A DNA stretch of 64,000 nucleotides from Streptomyces sp. HB132 (GCF_016909575.1 NZ_JAFBGA010000001.1:310001-374000); one strand, 5' to 3'. Positions 26,746 through 40,497 are shown, counted from the stretch's first letter. Notes: a model not told the origin generated them from the sequence alone. A program made the numbers and translations.

Positions 26746-29249
26746 CAGTCACCACGAGTGCGCCCTCCGGGGGCGGCGAGGCGGCCGTTCCGCCCGAGGA
26801 CCTCGTCACGCTCACGATCGACGGCATCGAGATCAGCGTGCCCAAGGGCACCCTCGTCATCCGCGCCGCCGAACTGCTCGGCATCGAGATCCCGCGCTTC
26901 TGCGACCACCCGCTCCTCGACCCCGCCGGTGCCTGCCGGCAGTGCATCGTCGAGGTCGAGGGCCAGCGCAAGCCGATGGCGTCCTGCACCATCACGTGCA
27001 CCGACGGCATGGTCGTCAAGTCGCAGATCACCTCGCCGGTCGCGGAGAAGGCCCAGAAGGGGGTGATGGAGCTCCTGCTCATCAACCACCCGCTGGACTG
27101 CCCGGTCTGCGACAAGGGCGGCGAGTGCCCCCTGCAGAACCAGGCGATGTCGCACGGCGGCGCCGACTCCCGCTTCGACGGGAAGAAGCGCACCTTCGAG
27201 AAGCCCGTCCCCATCTCCACCCAGGTGCTGCTGGACCGCGAGCGGTGTGTGCTCTGCGCACGCTGCACCCGGTTCTCCAACCAGGTGGCAGGCGACCCGA
27301 TGATCGAGATGCTGGAGCGCGGCGCGCTCCAGCAGGTCGGTACCGGCGAGGGCGACCCCTTCGAGTCGTACTTCTCCGGCAACACCATCCAGATCTGCCC
27401 GGTCGGGGCCCTCACCTCGGCGGCCTACCGCTTCCGCGCCCGGCCCTTCGACCTGGTGTCGACGCCCTCGGTGTGCGAGCACTGCGCCGGCGGCTGCGCG
27501 ACCCGGACCGACCACCGGCGCGGCAAGGTCATGCGGCGGCTCGCCGCCAACGACCCGGAGGTCAACGAGGAGTGGCTCTGCGACAAGGGCCGCTTCGGCT
27601 TCCGTTACGCCCAGCAGCGCGACCGGCTCACCACCCCGCTCGTACGCAACGCGGAGGGTGTGCTGGAACCCGCGAGCTGGCCCGAGGCACTGGAAGCCGC
27701 GGCGGCCGGTCTCTCGGCGGCACGCGGCAGGACCGGTGTCCTCACGGGCGGCCGACTGACCGTCGAGGACGCCTACGCGTACAGCAAGTTCGCGCGGGTC
27801 GCCCTCGACACCAACGACATCGACTTCCGGGCCCGCGTCCACAGCGGTGAGGAGGCCGACTTCCTCGCCGCTCGGGTCTCCGGACGCGGCCTGGACCTCG
27901 ACGGCAGCGGGGTCACGTACACCGCGCTGGAGAAGGCCCCGGCGGTCCTGCTGGCCGGCTTCGAGTCCGAGGAGGAGGCCCCCGGCGTCTTCCTGCGGCT
28001 GCGCAAGGCCCACCGCAAGCACGGACAGCGGACGTTCGCGCTGGCCTCGCACGCCAGCCGGGGCCTGGAGAAGGCGGGCGGCACGCTGCTTCCCGCCGCG
28101 CCCGGCACCGAGACCGAATGGCTGGACGCCCTCGCGGGCGGGATCGGCCTGGAGAGTGACGGAGCCGTCGCGGCCGAGGCGCTGCGCGGCGAAGGCGCCG
28201 TGATCGTGGTGGGCGAGCGGCTCGCCGCCGTACCCGGCGGACTGACCTCCGCCGTGCGCACCGCGGCGGCCACCGGCGCCGCACTGGTGTGGATCCCGCG
28301 CCGGGCCGGCGAACGCGGCGCGCTGGAGGCGGGGGCGCTCCCGTCGCTGCTGCCCGGCGGCCGTCCCGCGACGGACCCCCGGGCCAGGGAGGAGGTGGCG
28401 TCCGTCTGGGGCGTCGCCGAACTCCCCTCCGGCTTCGGCCGCGACACCGGCCAGATCGTGGAGGCCGCGGCCACCGGCGAGCTGGGCGCACTGCTGGTCG
28501 CGGGCGTCGACCCCGAGGACCTGCCCGACCCGGCCGGGGCGCTCAAGGCGCTGGACGAGGTCGGTTTCCTGGTCTCGCTGGAGCTGCGGCCCGGCGCCGT
28601 CACCGAGCGCGCCGACGTGGTCCTCCCCGTGGCGGCCGTCGCGGAGAAGCCCGGCACCTTCCTCAACTGGGAAGGCAGGGCGCGGCTGTTCGAAGCCGCG
28701 CTGAAGCCCGAGCAGATGCCGAGGACGCTCTGCCCGACCGACGCGCGGGTGCTGCACATGCTGGCCGACGCGCTCGACGTACACCTCGGACTGCCCGATC
28801 TGAGGGCGGCCCGCCGTGAACTCGACCGCCTCGGCGGCTGGGAGGGCGGCCGCGCCGACGACCCGCGGGTGGCCTCCACCCCGGTGCCCCGGCCCGGCGA
28901 CGGCGAGGCGGTCCTCGCGGGCCACCGGATGCTGCTCGACCGGGGCCGGCTCCAGGAGGGCGACCAGGCGCTGGCCGGCACCCGGCACGCGGCGGTCGCC
29001 CGGCTCTCCCCGGGCACCGCTGCCGAGTCCGGGGTGAAGGACGGCGATCTGCTGGCCGTCACCGGACCCGCCGGCACCACCGAACTCCCGCTGGCCGTGA
29101 CCGAGATGCCGGACCGGGTGGTGTGGGTGCCGCTCAACTCCGTCGGACGGGGCGTCCCCGCCGACACCGGTGCCCGGCCGGGCGGCCTGGTACGGATCGG
29201 TCCGGCCGCCCCGGGCTCCCACGTCGTGACAACGGAGGTAGGAGAGTGA
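26742..29249 (+). CDS. nuoG: NuoG, complex I 75-kDa iron-sulfur subunit
   Basis: 835 residues from ATG overlapping nuoF. Domains in order: N-terminal [2Fe-2S] ferredoxin fold ([15 protein letters not shown]), a His/Cys-ligated cluster segment ([17 protein letters not shown]), and a 4Fe-4S pair ([16 protein letters not shown]). A molybdopterin-oxidoreductase-like half follows, beginning with C-x2-C-x3-C (VCEHCAGGC) and a fourth Cys in [11 protein letters not shown]. That last set is the N7 cluster found only in some bacteria, including those using menaquinone. The C-terminal half is Ala/Gly/Leu-rich and probably does not bind molybdopterin. The stop overlaps the nuoH GTG. Confidence 0.95.
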
Positions 29250-30664
29250 CCGGCCTCGCCCAACTCGCCGCGGCGCCGCAGGGTGCCGTCCTCGCAGCCG
29301 AGGACCTGTCGATGTTCGGCACGGACCCCTGGTGGCTCGTCGTCGTCAAGGCGGTGTTCTGCTTCGCGTTCCTGATGGTGACCGTGCTGTTCTCCATCGT
29401 GTGGGAACGCAAGGTCGTCGCCTGGATGCAGCTGCGCATCGGCCCCAACCGGCACGGCCCCTGGGGCATGCTCCAGTCGCTCGCCGACGGCATCAAGCTG
29501 ATGCTGAAGGAGGACGTCGTCGTCAAGCGGGCCGACAAGGTCGTCTACGTCCTGGCCCCGATCGTGGCCGCCGCACCGGCGTTCATGGCGATCGCGGTGA
29601 TCCCGTTCGGCCCCTCCGACAACCAGGTGTCGATCTTCGGCCACCGTACGACGATGCAGCTGACCGACCTGCCGATCGCGATGCTGTACATCCTCGCGGT
29701 CGCCTCGGTCGGCATCTACGGCATCGTGCTGGCCGGCTGGTCCTCCGGGTCGACGTACCCGCTGCTCGGCGGGCTGCGCTCCTGCGCCCAGATGATCAGC
29801 TACGAGATCGCGATGGGCGCGGCCTTCGCGTCGGTGTTCCTCTACTCCGGTTCGATGTCCACGTCGGAGATCGTGGCGGCACAGGAGGACCGCTGGTTCA
29901 TCCTCCTGCTGCCGGTCTCCTTCATCATCTACGTCATCACGATGGTCGGCGAGACCAACCGGGCCCCGTTCGACATGCCGGAGTCCGAGGGCGACCTGGT
30001 CGGCGGGTTCAACACCGAGTACTCCTCGATCAAGTTCGCGATGTTCATGCTCGCCGAGTACGTCAACATGGTCACCGTCTCCGCGGTCTCCGTCACCCTG
30101 TTCCTGGGCGGCTGGCGGGCTCCGTACCCGGTCAGCACCTTCTGGGAGGGCGCCAACCAGGGCTGGTGGCCGATGCTCTGGTTCGTCATCAAGGTGCAGC
30201 TCCTCCTCTTCTTCTTCATCTGGCTGCGCGGCACCCTGCCCCGTGTCCGCTACGACCAGCTGATGAAGCTCGGCTGGAAGGTCCTGATCCCGGTCTCCGT
30301 GGTCTGGCTGATGCTGGTCGCCACCGTCAGGGCGCTGAACAACGAGGGCTACGACTACTCGAAGATCCTCCTGTACGTCGCCGGAGCCGTGATCGCGGTC
30401 CTGCTGATCTCCTTCGTCGCCGACACCTTCCGCGACCGGAAGACCAGGGCCGCCGAGGAGGCGGCCGGACCGGAACCCGCGTTCGACCCGATGGCGGGCG
30501 GGTACCCGGTGCCGCCGCTGCCCGGCCAGACGCTGCCGCCGGTGCCGCGCCGCACGCCTCGGCGCGAGCGGGAGCTCGTTGTCAGTGGCGGGCCGGATAC
30601 TCGGAGTGACGAGAATGCGGCAGCCGGAAGTTCGAGTGACGGAAGGGAGGCTGACGGTGTCTGA
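29246..30664 (+). CDS. nuoH: NuoH, complex I membrane subunit at the quinone channel
   Basis: 472 residues, GTG start overlapping nuoG. Eight or nine transmembrane helices are present. Signature loops are [18 protein letters not shown] and the acidic [19 protein letters not shown], which lines the quinone-access tunnel and starts the proton path. A C-terminal tail of about 70 residues is Pro/Arg/Ser-rich and probably cytoplasmic, an actinobacterial extension. It overlaps the nuoI start by eight bases. Confidence 0.95.
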   Translation: MTGLAQLAAAPQGAVLAAEDLSMFGTDPWWLVVVKAVFCFAFLMVTVLFSIVWERKVVAWMQLRIGPNRHGPWGMLQSLADGIKLMLKEDVVVKRADKVVYVLAPIVAAAPAFMAIAVIPFGPSDNQVSIFGHRTTMQLTDLPIAMLYILAVASVGIYGIVLAGWSSGSTYPLLGGLRSCAQMISYEIAMGAAFASVFLYSGSMSTSEIVAAQEDRWFILLLPVSFIIYVITMVGETNRAPFDMPESEGDLVGGFNTEYSSIKFAMFMLAEYVNMVTVSAVSVTLFLGGWRAPYPVSTFWEGANQGWWPMLWFVIKVQLLLFFFIWLRGTLPRVRYDQLMKLGWKVLIPVSVVWLMLVATVRALNNEGYDYSKILLYVAGAVIAVLLISFVADTFRDRKTRAAEEAAGPEPAFDPMAGGYPVPPLPGQTLPPVPRRTPRRERELVVSGGPDTRSDENAAAGSSSDGREADGV

Positions 30665-31253
30665 GTCATCGGAACCCTCAGGAGAGAAGTTCCAGAATCC
30701 TGTGGCCGGCTTCGGCGTGACCTTCAAGGCCATGTTCAAGAAGCGGCTGACCGAGCAGTACCCGGAGACGCAGAAGGTGACGGCGCCGCGCTTCCACGGC
30801 CGGCACCAGCTCAACCGTCACCCGGACGGTCTGGAGAAGTGCGTCGGCTGCGAGCTCTGCGCCTGGGCGTGTCCTGCGGACGCGATCTACGTGGAGGGCG
30901 CGGACAACACGGACGAGGAGCGCTACTCCCCGGGCGAGCGCTACGGCCGCGTCTACCAGATCAACTACGCGCGCTGCATCCTGTGCGGACTGTGCATCGA
31001 GGCGTGTCCCACCCGGGCACTGACCATGACCAATGACTTCGAGCTCGCCAACACCACCCGCGAGAGCCTCATCTACACCAAGGACGAGCTGCTCGCGGGG
31101 CTTGAGGAAGGCATGGTCGACAGCCCGCACGCGATCTTCCCCGGCATGGACGAACAGGACTACTACCGCGGCCTGGTGACCGAGGCCGCTCCCGGCGCGG
31201 AGCGCCAGGTCGCCGTCTCCAAGGGAGAGACGGACAAGGAGGTGGACGTGTGA
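30657..31253 (+). CDS. nuoI: NuoI, complex I subunit with two [4Fe-4S] clusters
   Basis: 198 residues from the GTG at 30657 behind GGAAGGGAGG; longer in-frame starts lie inside nuoH. There are two ferredoxin-type motifs, [12 protein letters not shown] and [12 protein letters not shown] (clusters N6a and N6b), linking NuoG to NuoB. The amphipathic N-terminus ([19 protein letters not shown]) lies against the membrane. The C-terminal 40 residues are variable. The stop overlaps the nuoJ GTG. Confidence 0.95.
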   Translation: MSESSEPSGEKFQNPVAGFGVTFKAMFKKRLTEQYPETQKVTAPRFHGRHQLNRHPDGLEKCVGCELCAWACPADAIYVEGADNTDEERYSPGERYGRVYQINYARCILCGLCIEACPTRALTMTNDFELANTTRESLIYTKDELLAGLEEGMVDSPHAIFPGMDEQDYYRGLVTEAAPGAERQVAVSKGETDKEVDV

Positions 31254-32104
31254 ACGCCACCCTGGCCGCAGCCGCCACCACCACGTCGACCGGCGAGGCC
31301 GTCCAGTTCTGGATCCTCGGCACCGTGGCCGTCCTCGGCGCGCTCTCCACCGTCCTGATGAAGAAGGCGGTGCACAGCGCACTGTCGCTCGCCGGCACCA
31401 TGATCGTGCTGGCGGTCTTCTACCTCGCCAACGGCGCCTACTTCCTGGGCATCGTCCAGGTCGTCGTCTACACGGGCGCGATCATGATGCTGTTCCTCTT
31501 CGTGGTCATGCTCGTCGGTGTCACGGCGGCCGACTCGCTGAAGGAGACGCTCAAGGGCCAGCGCTGGCTGGCCGCCGCCTGCGGACTCGGCTTCGGCATC
31601 CTGCTGATCGCGGGCATCGGACAGGCGTCCCTGAAGACGTTCAACGGTCTGGGGACGGCGAACGCCCGGCACGGCGGAAACGTCGAGGGGCTCGCCAACC
31701 TCATCTTCACCAAGTACGTCTTCGCGTTCGAGATCACCGGCGCCCTGCTGATCACCGCGACCGTCGGCGCGATGCTGCTCACGCACCGCGAGCGCACCGA
31801 ACGCGCCAAGACACAGCGGGAGCTCTCCCAGGAGCGGGTGCGCAGCAGTCACGTACCGCCCCTGCCCGCTCCCGGTGTGTACGCCCGGCACAACGCCGTG
31901 GACGTCGCGGGACTGCTCCCGGACGGCACGCCGTCCGAGCTCACCGTCATGCAGACGCTGCGGCAGCGCGGACAGATCCGTGACGTGTCCAGTGAGTCGC
32001 TCGCCGACCTCAAGGCGCTCGAACAGCGTTCCGGGGAGCGGCTCGGCCGTGACCGCGGACCGGACCGTGACCCTGCGGAAGAAGAGGAGGAGGTCGCCAA
32101 GTGA
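31250..32104 (+). CDS. nuoJ: NuoJ, complex I membrane subunit
   Basis: 284 residues, GTG start overlapping nuoI. Five transmembrane helices lie in the first 180 residues, with the broken helix segment [20 protein letters not shown] typical of ND6/NuoJ. A soluble C-terminal extension of about 100 residues (from [15 protein letters not shown]) is found in actinobacteria and absent in E. coli. It includes [20 protein letters not shown], likely cytoplasmic, role unknown. The stop overlaps the nuoK start (GTGA). Confidence 0.94.
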   Translation: MNATLAAAATTTSTGEAVQFWILGTVAVLGALSTVLMKKAVHSALSLAGTMIVLAVFYLANGAYFLGIVQVVVYTGAIMMLFLFVVMLVGVTAADSLKETLKGQRWLAAACGLGFGILLIAGIGQASLKTFNGLGTANARHGGNVEGLANLIFTKYVFAFEITGALLITATVGAMLLTHRERTERAKTQRELSQERVRSSHVPPLPAPGVYARHNAVDVAGLLPDGTPSELTVMQTLRQRGQIRDVSSESLADLKALEQRSGERLGRDRGPDRDPAEEEEEVAK

Positions 32105-32400
32105 ATCCGGTCAACTACCTCTACCTCGCGGCCCTTTTGTTCACGATCGGTGCCTCCGGCGTGCTGATCAGGCGGAACGCGATCGTGGTGTTCATGTGCG
32201 TCGAGCTGATGCTCAACGCCTGCAACCTCGCGCTCGTGGCGTTCTCCCGGATGCACGGCAACCTCGACGGGCAGATCATCGCCTTCTTCACGATGGTCGT
32301 CGCCGCCGCGGAGGTCGTCATCGGGCTCGCGATCATCGTGTCGCTCTTCCGCTCCCGCCACTCGGCCTCGGTCGACGACGCCAGCCTGATGAAGCTGTAA
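32101..32400 (+). CDS. nuoK: NuoK, complex I membrane subunit
   Basis: 99 residues with three transmembrane helices. The conserved acidic residues are present: Glu in [14 protein letters not shown] and Glu in [12 protein letters not shown], both part of the proton-coupling chain. Length and pattern match ND4L. The GTG start overlaps nuoJ by four bases. Confidence 0.95.
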   Translation: MNPVNYLYLAALLFTIGASGVLIRRNAIVVFMCVELMLNACNLALVAFSRMHGNLDGQIIAFFTMVVAAAEVVIGLAIIVSLFRSRHSASVDDASLMKL

Positions 32401-32412
32401 GGGGTCGGAATC

Positions 32413-34332
32413 GTGGAAAACCTGATTGCGCTGCTGGTCGCGGCGCCTCTGCTCGGAGCGGTGGTCCTGCTCTGCGGCGGCCGCCGGCTCGACCGGGCCG
32501 GACACTGGATCGGCACGGCGCTCGCCGCCGCGTCCTTCGTCGTCGGTGCCGTCCTGTTCACCGACATGCTGGGCAGGGGTGCCGAGGACCGCACCCTGCG
32601 CCAGCACCTGTACAGCTGGATCCCGGTCGAGGGGTTCCAGGCCGACGTGGCCTTCCAGCTGGACCAGTTGTCGATGACGTTCGTCCTGCTGATCACGGGT
32701 GTGGGCACGCTGATCCACGTCTACTCCATCGGCTACATGGAGCACGACGAGCGGCGACGCCGCTTCTTCGGCTACCTGAACCTCTTCCTCGCGGCGATGC
32801 TCATCCTGGTCATCGCCGACAACTACCTGCTGCTGTACGTCGGGTGGGAGGGCGTCGGTCTGGCGTCGTACCTGCTCATCGGCTTCTGGCAGCACAAGCC
32901 CAGCGCGGCCACCGCCGCCAAGAAGGCCTTCCTGGTCAACCGGGTCGGCGACATGGGCCTGTCCATCGCGATCATGCTGATGTTCACCACCTTCGGCACC
33001 TTCGCCTTCGGGCCCGTGTTCGAGGCGACCGGTGACACGAGCGAGGGCAAGCTCACGGCGATCGGCCTGATGCTGCTCCTCGCCGCCTGCGGCAAGTCGG
33101 CCCAGGTGCCGCTGCAGTCCTGGCTCGGGGACGCGATGGAGGGCCCGACCCCGGTCTCGGCCCTCATCCACGCCGCAACCATGGTGACCGCGGGCGTCTA
33201 CCTCATCGTCCGCTCCGGCGCCATCTTCAACGGGGCGCCTGACGCACAACTGGTCGTCGTGGTCGTCGGTGCCGTCACGCTCCTCTTCGGTGCGATCGTC
33301 GGTTGCGCGAAGGACGACATCAAGAAGGCCCTCGCCGGGTCGACGATGTCGCAGATCGGCTACATGATCCTCGCCGCGGGCCTCGGCCCCATCGGCTACG
33401 TCTTCGCGATCATGCACCTGGTGACGCACGGCTTCTTCAAGGCCGGTCTCTTCCTCGGCGCCGGTTCGGTCATGCACGGCATGAACGACGAGGTCGACAT
33501 GCGGAAGTACGGCGGCCTGCGGAAGTTCATGCCGGTCACCTTCGTCACCTTCGGCCTCGGCTACCTGGCGATCATCGGCTTCCCCGGCCTGTCCGGCTTC
33601 TTCTCCAAGGACATGATCATCGAGGCGGCCTTCGCCAAGGGCGGCACCGAGGGCTGGATCCTCGGCTCCGTCACGCTGCTGGGCGCCGCGATCACCGCGT
33701 TCTACATGACGCGCGTGATGCTCCTGACGTTCTTCGGCGAGAAGCGCTGGCAGCCGACTGCATCCGATGGCGGCTCCGCCGCGGGCGAGGGCCACGAGCC
33801 GCACCCGCACGAGTCGCCGAAGTCCATGACGATCCCGATGATCGTGCTGGCCTTCGGGTCGGTCTTCGCCGGAGGCTTCTTCTCCATCGGCGACCGCTTC
33901 ATGCACTGGCTGGAGCCCGTCACCGGGCACGACCACGGACACGCACCGGTCAGTGCGACCACCGTCACCGCCGCCACCATGGTGGTGCTCGTCATCGGTG
34001 TCGCCATCGCCTGGTCGATGTACGGGCGCAAACCCGTCCCGGTCGTCGCCCCGCGCGGTTCCCTCCTCACCAGGGCGGCCCGCCGGGACCTCCTCCAGGA
34101 CGACTTCAACCACGTGGTCCTGGTCCGCGGCGGCGAACACCTCACCCGCTCCCTGGTCTACGTCGACCACACCCTGGTCGACGGAGTCGTCAACGGCACG
34201 GCCGCCTCGATGGGCGGGCTCTCCGGCCGGCTGCGCAAGCTGCAGAACGGCTACGCCCGCTCCTACGCGGTCTCGATGTTCGGCGGTGCGGCGGTACTCA
34301 TCGCCGCGACCCTGCTGATGAGGGCGGTCTGA
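32413..34332 (+). CDS. nuoL: NuoL, proton-pumping antiporter-like subunit
   Basis: 639 residues, GTG start. An ND5-type subunit with about 15-16 helices. The antiporter core includes the conserved Glu in [30 protein letters not shown], and the Lys-bearing [23 protein letters not shown] His-rich loop ([18 protein letters not shown]) sits between late helices. The C-terminal lateral amphipathic helix region ([21 protein letters not shown]) and final membrane anchor are present. Confidence 0.95.
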   Translation: MENLIALLVAAPLLGAVVLLCGGRRLDRAGHWIGTALAAASFVVGAVLFTDMLGRGAEDRTLRQHLYSWIPVEGFQADVAFQLDQLSMTFVLLITGVGTLIHVYSIGYMEHDERRRRFFGYLNLFLAAMLILVIADNYLLLYVGWEGVGLASYLLIGFWQHKPSAATAAKKAFLVNRVGDMGLSIAIMLMFTTFGTFAFGPVFEATGDTSEGKLTAIGLMLLLAACGKSAQVPLQSWLGDAMEGPTPVSALIHAATMVTAGVYLIVRSGAIFNGAPDAQLVVVVVGAVTLLFGAIVGCAKDDIKKALAGSTMSQIGYMILAAGLGPIGYVFAIMHLVTHGFFKAGLFLGAGSVMHGMNDEVDMRKYGGLRKFMPVTFVTFGLGYLAIIGFPGLSGFFSKDMIIEAAFAKGGTEGWILGSVTLLGAAITAFYMTRVMLLTFFGEKRWQPTASDGGSAAGEGHEPHPHESPKSMTIPMIVLAFGSVFAGGFFSIGDRFMHWLEPVTGHDHGHAPVSATTVTAATMVVLVIGVAIAWSMYGRKPVPVVAPRGSLLTRAARRDLLQDDFNHVVLVRGGEHLTRSLVYVDHTLVDGVVNGTAASMGGLSGRLRKLQNGYARSYAVSMFGGAAVLIAATLLMRAV

Positions 34333-34336
34333 TCCC

Positions 34337-35908
34337 ATGTCCTTTCCCCTCCTGACAGCGACGGCGGCGCTCCCGGCGATCGGCGCGATCGCCACCGCAG
34401 CCGTCCCGGCCGCCCGGCGCACCGCGGCCAAGTGGCTCGCCCTGGCCGTCTCGCTGGGCACCCTGGTCCTCGCGGGCATCGTCTTCGCCCGCTTCGAACC
34501 GGGTGGCGACCGCTACCAGCTCACCGAGTCGCACGCCTGGATCAAGGACTTCGGTGTCCGTTACGAACTGGGAGTCGACGGCATCGGGGTGGCGCTCCTC
34601 GCGCTCACCGCGCTGCTGATCCCCTTCGTGATCCTGGCCGGCTGGCACGACGCCGATCCCCTGGAGACGAACAGCTCCCGGTGGCGGCCGACCCAGGGCT
34701 TCTTCGCCCTGATCCTGATGGTCGAAGCGATGGTGATCCTGTCCTTCGTCGCCACCGACGTCTTCCTCTTCTACATCCTCTTCGAAGCCATGCTCATCCC
34801 GATGTACTTCCTCATCGGCGGTTTCGGGGACCGGGCGCACTCGGGCAGCGACGAGAACGCTGCGGCACAGCGCAGCTACGCGGCCGTGAAGTTCCTCCTC
34901 TACAACCTGGCCGGCGGGCTCATCATGCTGGCCGCCGTCATCGGGCTCTACGTCGTCGCGGGGAGCTTCTCGCTCTCCGAGATCGCCGAGGCGCGGGCCA
35001 ACGGAACGCTGGACATGGCGACCTCCACCGAGCGGTGGCTGTTCCTCGGGTTCTTCTTCGCCTTCGCGGTGAAGGCCCCGCTGTGGCCGCTGCACACCTG
35101 GCTGCCCAACGCGATGGGGGAGGCGACCACCCCGGTGGCCGTCCTGATCACCGCGGTCGTCGACAAGGTCGGCACCTTCGCGATGCTCCGCTTCTGCCTC
35201 CAGCTGTTCCCGGAGGCCAGCAAGTGGGCTACGCCGGTGATCCTCGTCCTGGCGCTGATCTCCATCGTCTACGGCGCCCTGCTCGCCGTCGGTCAGCGCG
35301 ACATCAAGCGGCTCATCGCCTACGCGTCGATCTCGCACTTCGGTTTCATCGTGCTGGGCATCTTCGCGATGACCAGCCAGGGCCAGTCGGGCGCCACGCT
35401 CTACATGGTCAACCACGGACTCTCGACGGCGGCGCTGATGCTGGTCGCCGGCTTCCTGATCACCCGGCGGGGCTCCCGGCTCATCGCCGACTACGGCGGG
35501 GTGCAGAAGGTGGCGCCCCTCCTTGCCGGAACCTTCCTCGTCGGCGGTCTGGCCACCCTGTCGCTGCCCGGCCTCGCCCCGTTCGTCAGTGAGTTCCTGG
35601 TCCTGGTCGGTGTGTTCAGCGCGTACCCGGTGGCCGGCGTCATCGCCACCGTAGGCATCGTGCTCGCCGCGCTCTACGTCCTCGTCCTCTACCAGCGGAC
35701 GATGACGGGGCCGGTCAGGGAGGGGATCGGGGGCATGCCCGACCTCAAGGTCCGTGAGCTGGCGGTGGCGCTTCCGCTGATCGCCCTGCTGATCTTCCTG
35801 GGCGTCTTCCCGAAGCCGCTCACCGAGGTCGTCGACCCGGCGGTGCAGCACACCATGCAGGACGTACAGAAGAAGGACCCCCAGCCCGAGGTGGAGGCCG
35901 CCAAGTGA
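34337..35908 (+). CDS. nuoM: NuoM, proton-pumping antiporter-like subunit
   Basis: 523 residues, ATG four bases after nuoL. An ND4-type subunit with about 14 helices. The key Glu is in FYILFEAMLIPMYFLIG, followed by KAPLWPLHTWLPNAMGEATTP-type sequence and a Lys-containing GQRDIKRLIAYASISHFGF. A final cytoplasmic stretch contains KKDPQPEVE. Its stop overlaps the nuoN GTG. Confidence 0.95.
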   Translation: MSFPLLTATAALPAIGAIATAAVPAARRTAAKWLALAVSLGTLVLAGIVFARFEPGGDRYQLTESHAWIKDFGVRYELGVDGIGVALLALTALLIPFVILAGWHDADPLETNSSRWRPTQGFFALILMVEAMVILSFVATDVFLFYILFEAMLIPMYFLIGGFGDRAHSGSDENAAAQRSYAAVKFLLYNLAGGLIMLAAVIGLYVVAGSFSLSEIAEARANGTLDMATSTERWLFLGFFFAFAVKAPLWPLHTWLPNAMGEATTPVAVLITAVVDKVGTFAMLRFCLQLFPEASKWATPVILVLALISIVYGALLAVGQRDIKRLIAYASISHFGFIVLGIFAMTSQGQSGATLYMVNHGLSTAALMLVAGFLITRRGSRLIADYGGVQKVAPLLAGTFLVGGLATLSLPGLAPFVSEFLVLVGVFSAYPVAGVIATVGIVLAALYVLVLYQRTMTGPVREGIGGMPDLKVRELAVALPLIALLIFLGVFPKPLTEVVDPAVQHTMQDVQKKDPQPEVEAAK

Positions 35909-37569
35909 GCGCAACAGCTGTCCACAGCCTGTGGACCATGGCGGGGGAGGTGACATCCGCCGCCCCGGGCGACAAGTTCACGGCGCCGACCATCGAGTAC
36001 GCCCAGCTGGCGCCCGTCCTGATCGTGGTCGGTGCCGCCGTCCTGGGAATCCTGGTCGAGGCCTTCGTCCCGCGACGGGCCCGCTACACCACCCAGGTGT
36101 TCCTGACGGTCGTCGCGATCGCCGCCGCCTTCGCCGCGGTGGTGGGTCTCGCCGCCGACGGGTACGCCACGAAGAACGCGCACATCGCCGCGATGGGCGC
36201 GGTCGCGGTCGACGGGCCGGCCCTGTTCCTCCAGGGCACCATCCTGCTCGTCTCCATGGTCTCCGTCTTCACGTTCGCCGAGCGACGCCTCGACCCGGCC
36301 TCGCACGGCAACCGTGTGGACTCCTTCGCCGCCCAGGCCGGTTCGGTGCCCGGCAGCGACGGGGAGCAGGCCGCGGTCAAGGCCGGATTCACCACGACCG
36401 AGGTCTTCCCGCTCGCCCTCTTCTCCGTGGCGGGCATGCTCGTCTTCCCGGCGGCGAACGACCTGCTGACGCTCTTCATCGCGCTCGAGGTCTTCTCCCT
36501 CCCGCTCTACCTCCTGTGCGCCGTCGCCCGCCGCAAGCGGCTGATGTCGCAGGAAGCCGCCGTGAAGTACTTCCTGCTCGGCGCCTTCTCCTCGGCGTTC
36601 CTGCTCTTCGGGATCGCCCTGCTCTACGGATACTCGGGCACCGTCTCGTACGCGGGCATCGCAAACGTCGTCGACGGCAGTGTCCAGCAGATCGACCCGG
36701 CCCTCGCGGGCACCATGGGCAACGACGCGCTGCTGCTGATCGGCGCGGCGATGATCCTCATGGGCCTGCTCTTCAAGGTCGGCGCGGTCCCCTTCCACAT
36801 GTGGACCCCGGACGTCTACCAGGGCGCCCCGACCCCGGTCACCGGCTTCATGGCGGCGGCCACGAAGGTCGCCGCGTTCGGTGCGCTGCTGCGCCTGCTC
36901 TACGTGGTGCTGCCCGGTCTCACCTGGGACCTGCGCCCCGTCATGTGGGGTGTCGCGATCGTCACGATGCTGGGCGGGGCGATCGTCGCGATCACCCAGA
37001 CCGACATCAAACGGCTCCTGGCATACTCCTCGATCGCCCATGCGGGCTTCATCCTCGCCGGTGTCATCGCGGCCAGCCCCGAGGGCATCTCGTCCGTCCT
37101 CTTCTACCTGGCCGTGTACTCCTTCGTGACCGTCGGCGCCTTCGCCGTGGTCACGCTCGTGCGCGACGCGGGCGGCGAGGCGACGCACCTGTCGAAGTGG
37201 GCCGGGCTCGGCCGCCGCTCGCCGCTGACCGCGGCGGTCTTCGCGGTGTTCCTGCTCTCCTTCGCCGGCATCCCGCTCACCTCGGGCTTCTCCGGTAAGT
37301 TCGCCGTCTTCAAGGCAGCGGCGGACGGTGGCGCGAGCGGCCTCGTCGTCGTCGGTGTGATCTCGTCGGCCATCGCCGCCTTCTTCTACATCCGGGTCAT
37401 CGTGCTGATGTTCTTCAGCGAGCCGAAGGCGGACGGCCCCACGGTCGCCGTCCCGTCCCCGCTGACCATGACCACGATCGCGGTCGGAGTCGCCGTGACC
37501 CTGGTGCTCGGGCTGGCCCCGCAGTACTTCCTCGACCTGGCGAGCCAGGCGGGAGTGTTCGTGCGGTAA
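35905..37569 (+). CDS. nuoN: NuoN, proton-pumping antiporter-like subunit
   Basis: 554 residues, GTG overlapping nuoM. An ND2-type subunit with about 14 helices. The Glu-bearing helix is LFIALEVFSLPLYLLCAVARR; further signatures are GAVPFHMWTPDVYQGAPTPVTGFM and ITQTDIKRLLAYSSIAHAGF. The last gene of the operon, followed by a terminator. The arrangement gives a complete 14-subunit proton-pumping NADH:menaquinone oxidoreductase. Confidence 0.95.
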   Translation: MSATAVHSLWTMAGEVTSAAPGDKFTAPTIEYAQLAPVLIVVGAAVLGILVEAFVPRRARYTTQVFLTVVAIAAAFAAVVGLAADGYATKNAHIAAMGAVAVDGPALFLQGTILLVSMVSVFTFAERRLDPASHGNRVDSFAAQAGSVPGSDGEQAAVKAGFTTTEVFPLALFSVAGMLVFPAANDLLTLFIALEVFSLPLYLLCAVARRKRLMSQEAAVKYFLLGAFSSAFLLFGIALLYGYSGTVSYAGIANVVDGSVQQIDPALAGTMGNDALLLIGAAMILMGLLFKVGAVPFHMWTPDVYQGAPTPVTGFMAAATKVAAFGALLRLLYVVLPGLTWDLRPVMWGVAIVTMLGGAIVAITQTDIKRLLAYSSIAHAGFILAGVIAASPEGISSVLFYLAVYSFVTVGAFAVVTLVRDAGGEATHLSKWAGLGRRSPLTAAVFAVFLLSFAGIPLTSGFSGKFAVFKAAADGGASGLVVVGVISSAIAAFFYIRVIVLMFFSEPKADGPTVAVPSPLTMTTIAVGVAVTLVLGLAPQYFLDLASQAGVFVR

Positions 37570-37587
37570 CGACGAGTACGCGCGGCG

Positions 37588-37626
37588 ACGCCGGACGGGC
37601 CTTGGAAAGTCAAGCCCGTCCGGCGT
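37588..37626 (+). terminator. Terminator of the nuo operon
   Basis: ACGCCGGACGGGC (37588-37600) pairs with GCCCGTCCGGCGT (37614-37626), a perfect 13-bp stem with a 13-base loop, 18 bases past the nuoN stop. Confidence 0.8.
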
Positions 37627-37686
37627 TGTCGTAGGCGGCGCCTATGGTTGCCGGTGACGGGTGAAGACGGACGGACGGGCGCGACC

Positions 37687-39705
<2,019 letters not shown>

Positions 39706-39731
39706 ACCCAGGGTGGCCCGCCCGGCCGGTC

Positions 39732-40337
39732 CTACTCCGTGGGCGCCCGGCGGCGGGAGACGATCGCCGTCAGGTCGAGATCTACGGGAAAGGGTGTGGA
39801 GACCTTCATCCGGTCGTGGAAGATCCCGGTGGAGGTGTAGGCGCCGGTGGCGGGTTCCAGCTCGAAGACGTACACGACCGCCCGGCCGTCCTGGTTCTCC
39901 ACTCGCCAGTAGTGCGGGATCCTGGCCCGCGCGTACTTCACGGGCTTGGTCTCCCGGTCCCGGGTGACGGACTCGTCCGACACGACCTCGACCGCCAGCA
40001 GCACGTTCTGTGCGGGGAACCGTGTCTGCCGCAGACTCTCGACGGCGTCCGCGTGTACCACGACGACATCAGGTTCCGGCCGATTCTGAAAATCGATATC
40101 GATGGTGAACTCCCGGACGACTTCCAGCACAGGCGGTGCCAGTGACTGCAGTTGCCAGTTGAAGAAGTCGACCGCCCGCGTGTGGAACAACGTCTGCGGA
40201 CTCACGAAAACCAGACTCCCGTCGATCAGCTCCGTGTGCGGAGGCAGATTCGGGAGTGTGTCCAGGTCATCGGCGGTCCAGCCGCCCACGGGCGGGACCG
40301 CCCACCGCGGCTCGGGGGCCTCGGGTTCGATGCGCAT
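39732..40337 (-). CDS. Uma2 family (DUF820) PD-(D/E)XK nuclease-fold protein
   Basis: 201 residues from the ATG at 40337, which has GGGAG at good spacing; an ATG at 40349 is also possible. Family marks are HTELIDGSLVFVSPQTLFHTRAV, the nuclease-like EPDVVVVHAD with the acidic residue, and LLAVEVVSDESVTRDRETKPVKYA, giving the D...ExK-like arrangement E-V-V-S with a following Lys. Streptomycetes carry many such genes and the biological role is not settled. Codon bias is slightly weaker than in its neighbours. It is convergent with recQ. Confidence 0.85.
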   Translation of the reverse strand: MRIEPEAPEPRWAVPPVGGWTADDLDTLPNLPPHTELIDGSLVFVSPQTLFHTRAVDFFNWQLQSLAPPVLEVVREFTIDIDFQNRPEPDVVVVHADAVESLRQTRFPAQNVLLAVEVVSDESVTRDRETKPVKYARARIPHYWRVENQDGRAVVYVFELEPATGAYTSTGIFHDRMKVSTPFPVDLDLTAIVSRRRAPTE

Positions 40338-40447
40338 CAGTGCTCCCATGGGGCGGAGTCTCGCGGGTGGGTCCAGCGTATCCGGCGAGAACATACCAAG
40401 GCCGCCCAAACGTGTGAGCGACTCACGCGTCGTTGACCATCACCCTG

Positions 40448-40484
40448 CCACGCTCCCCGAGCAGCAGTGCCTCGGGGAGCGTGG
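40448..40484 (-). terminator. Terminator of the fumarylacetoacetase gene
   Basis: Perfect 14-bp stem CCACGCTCCCCGAG (40448-40461) with 40471-40484, 9-base loop, 14 bases beyond the stop of the gene read leftward. Confidence 0.8.
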
Positions 40485-40497
40485 GCGCGGGGTTCGC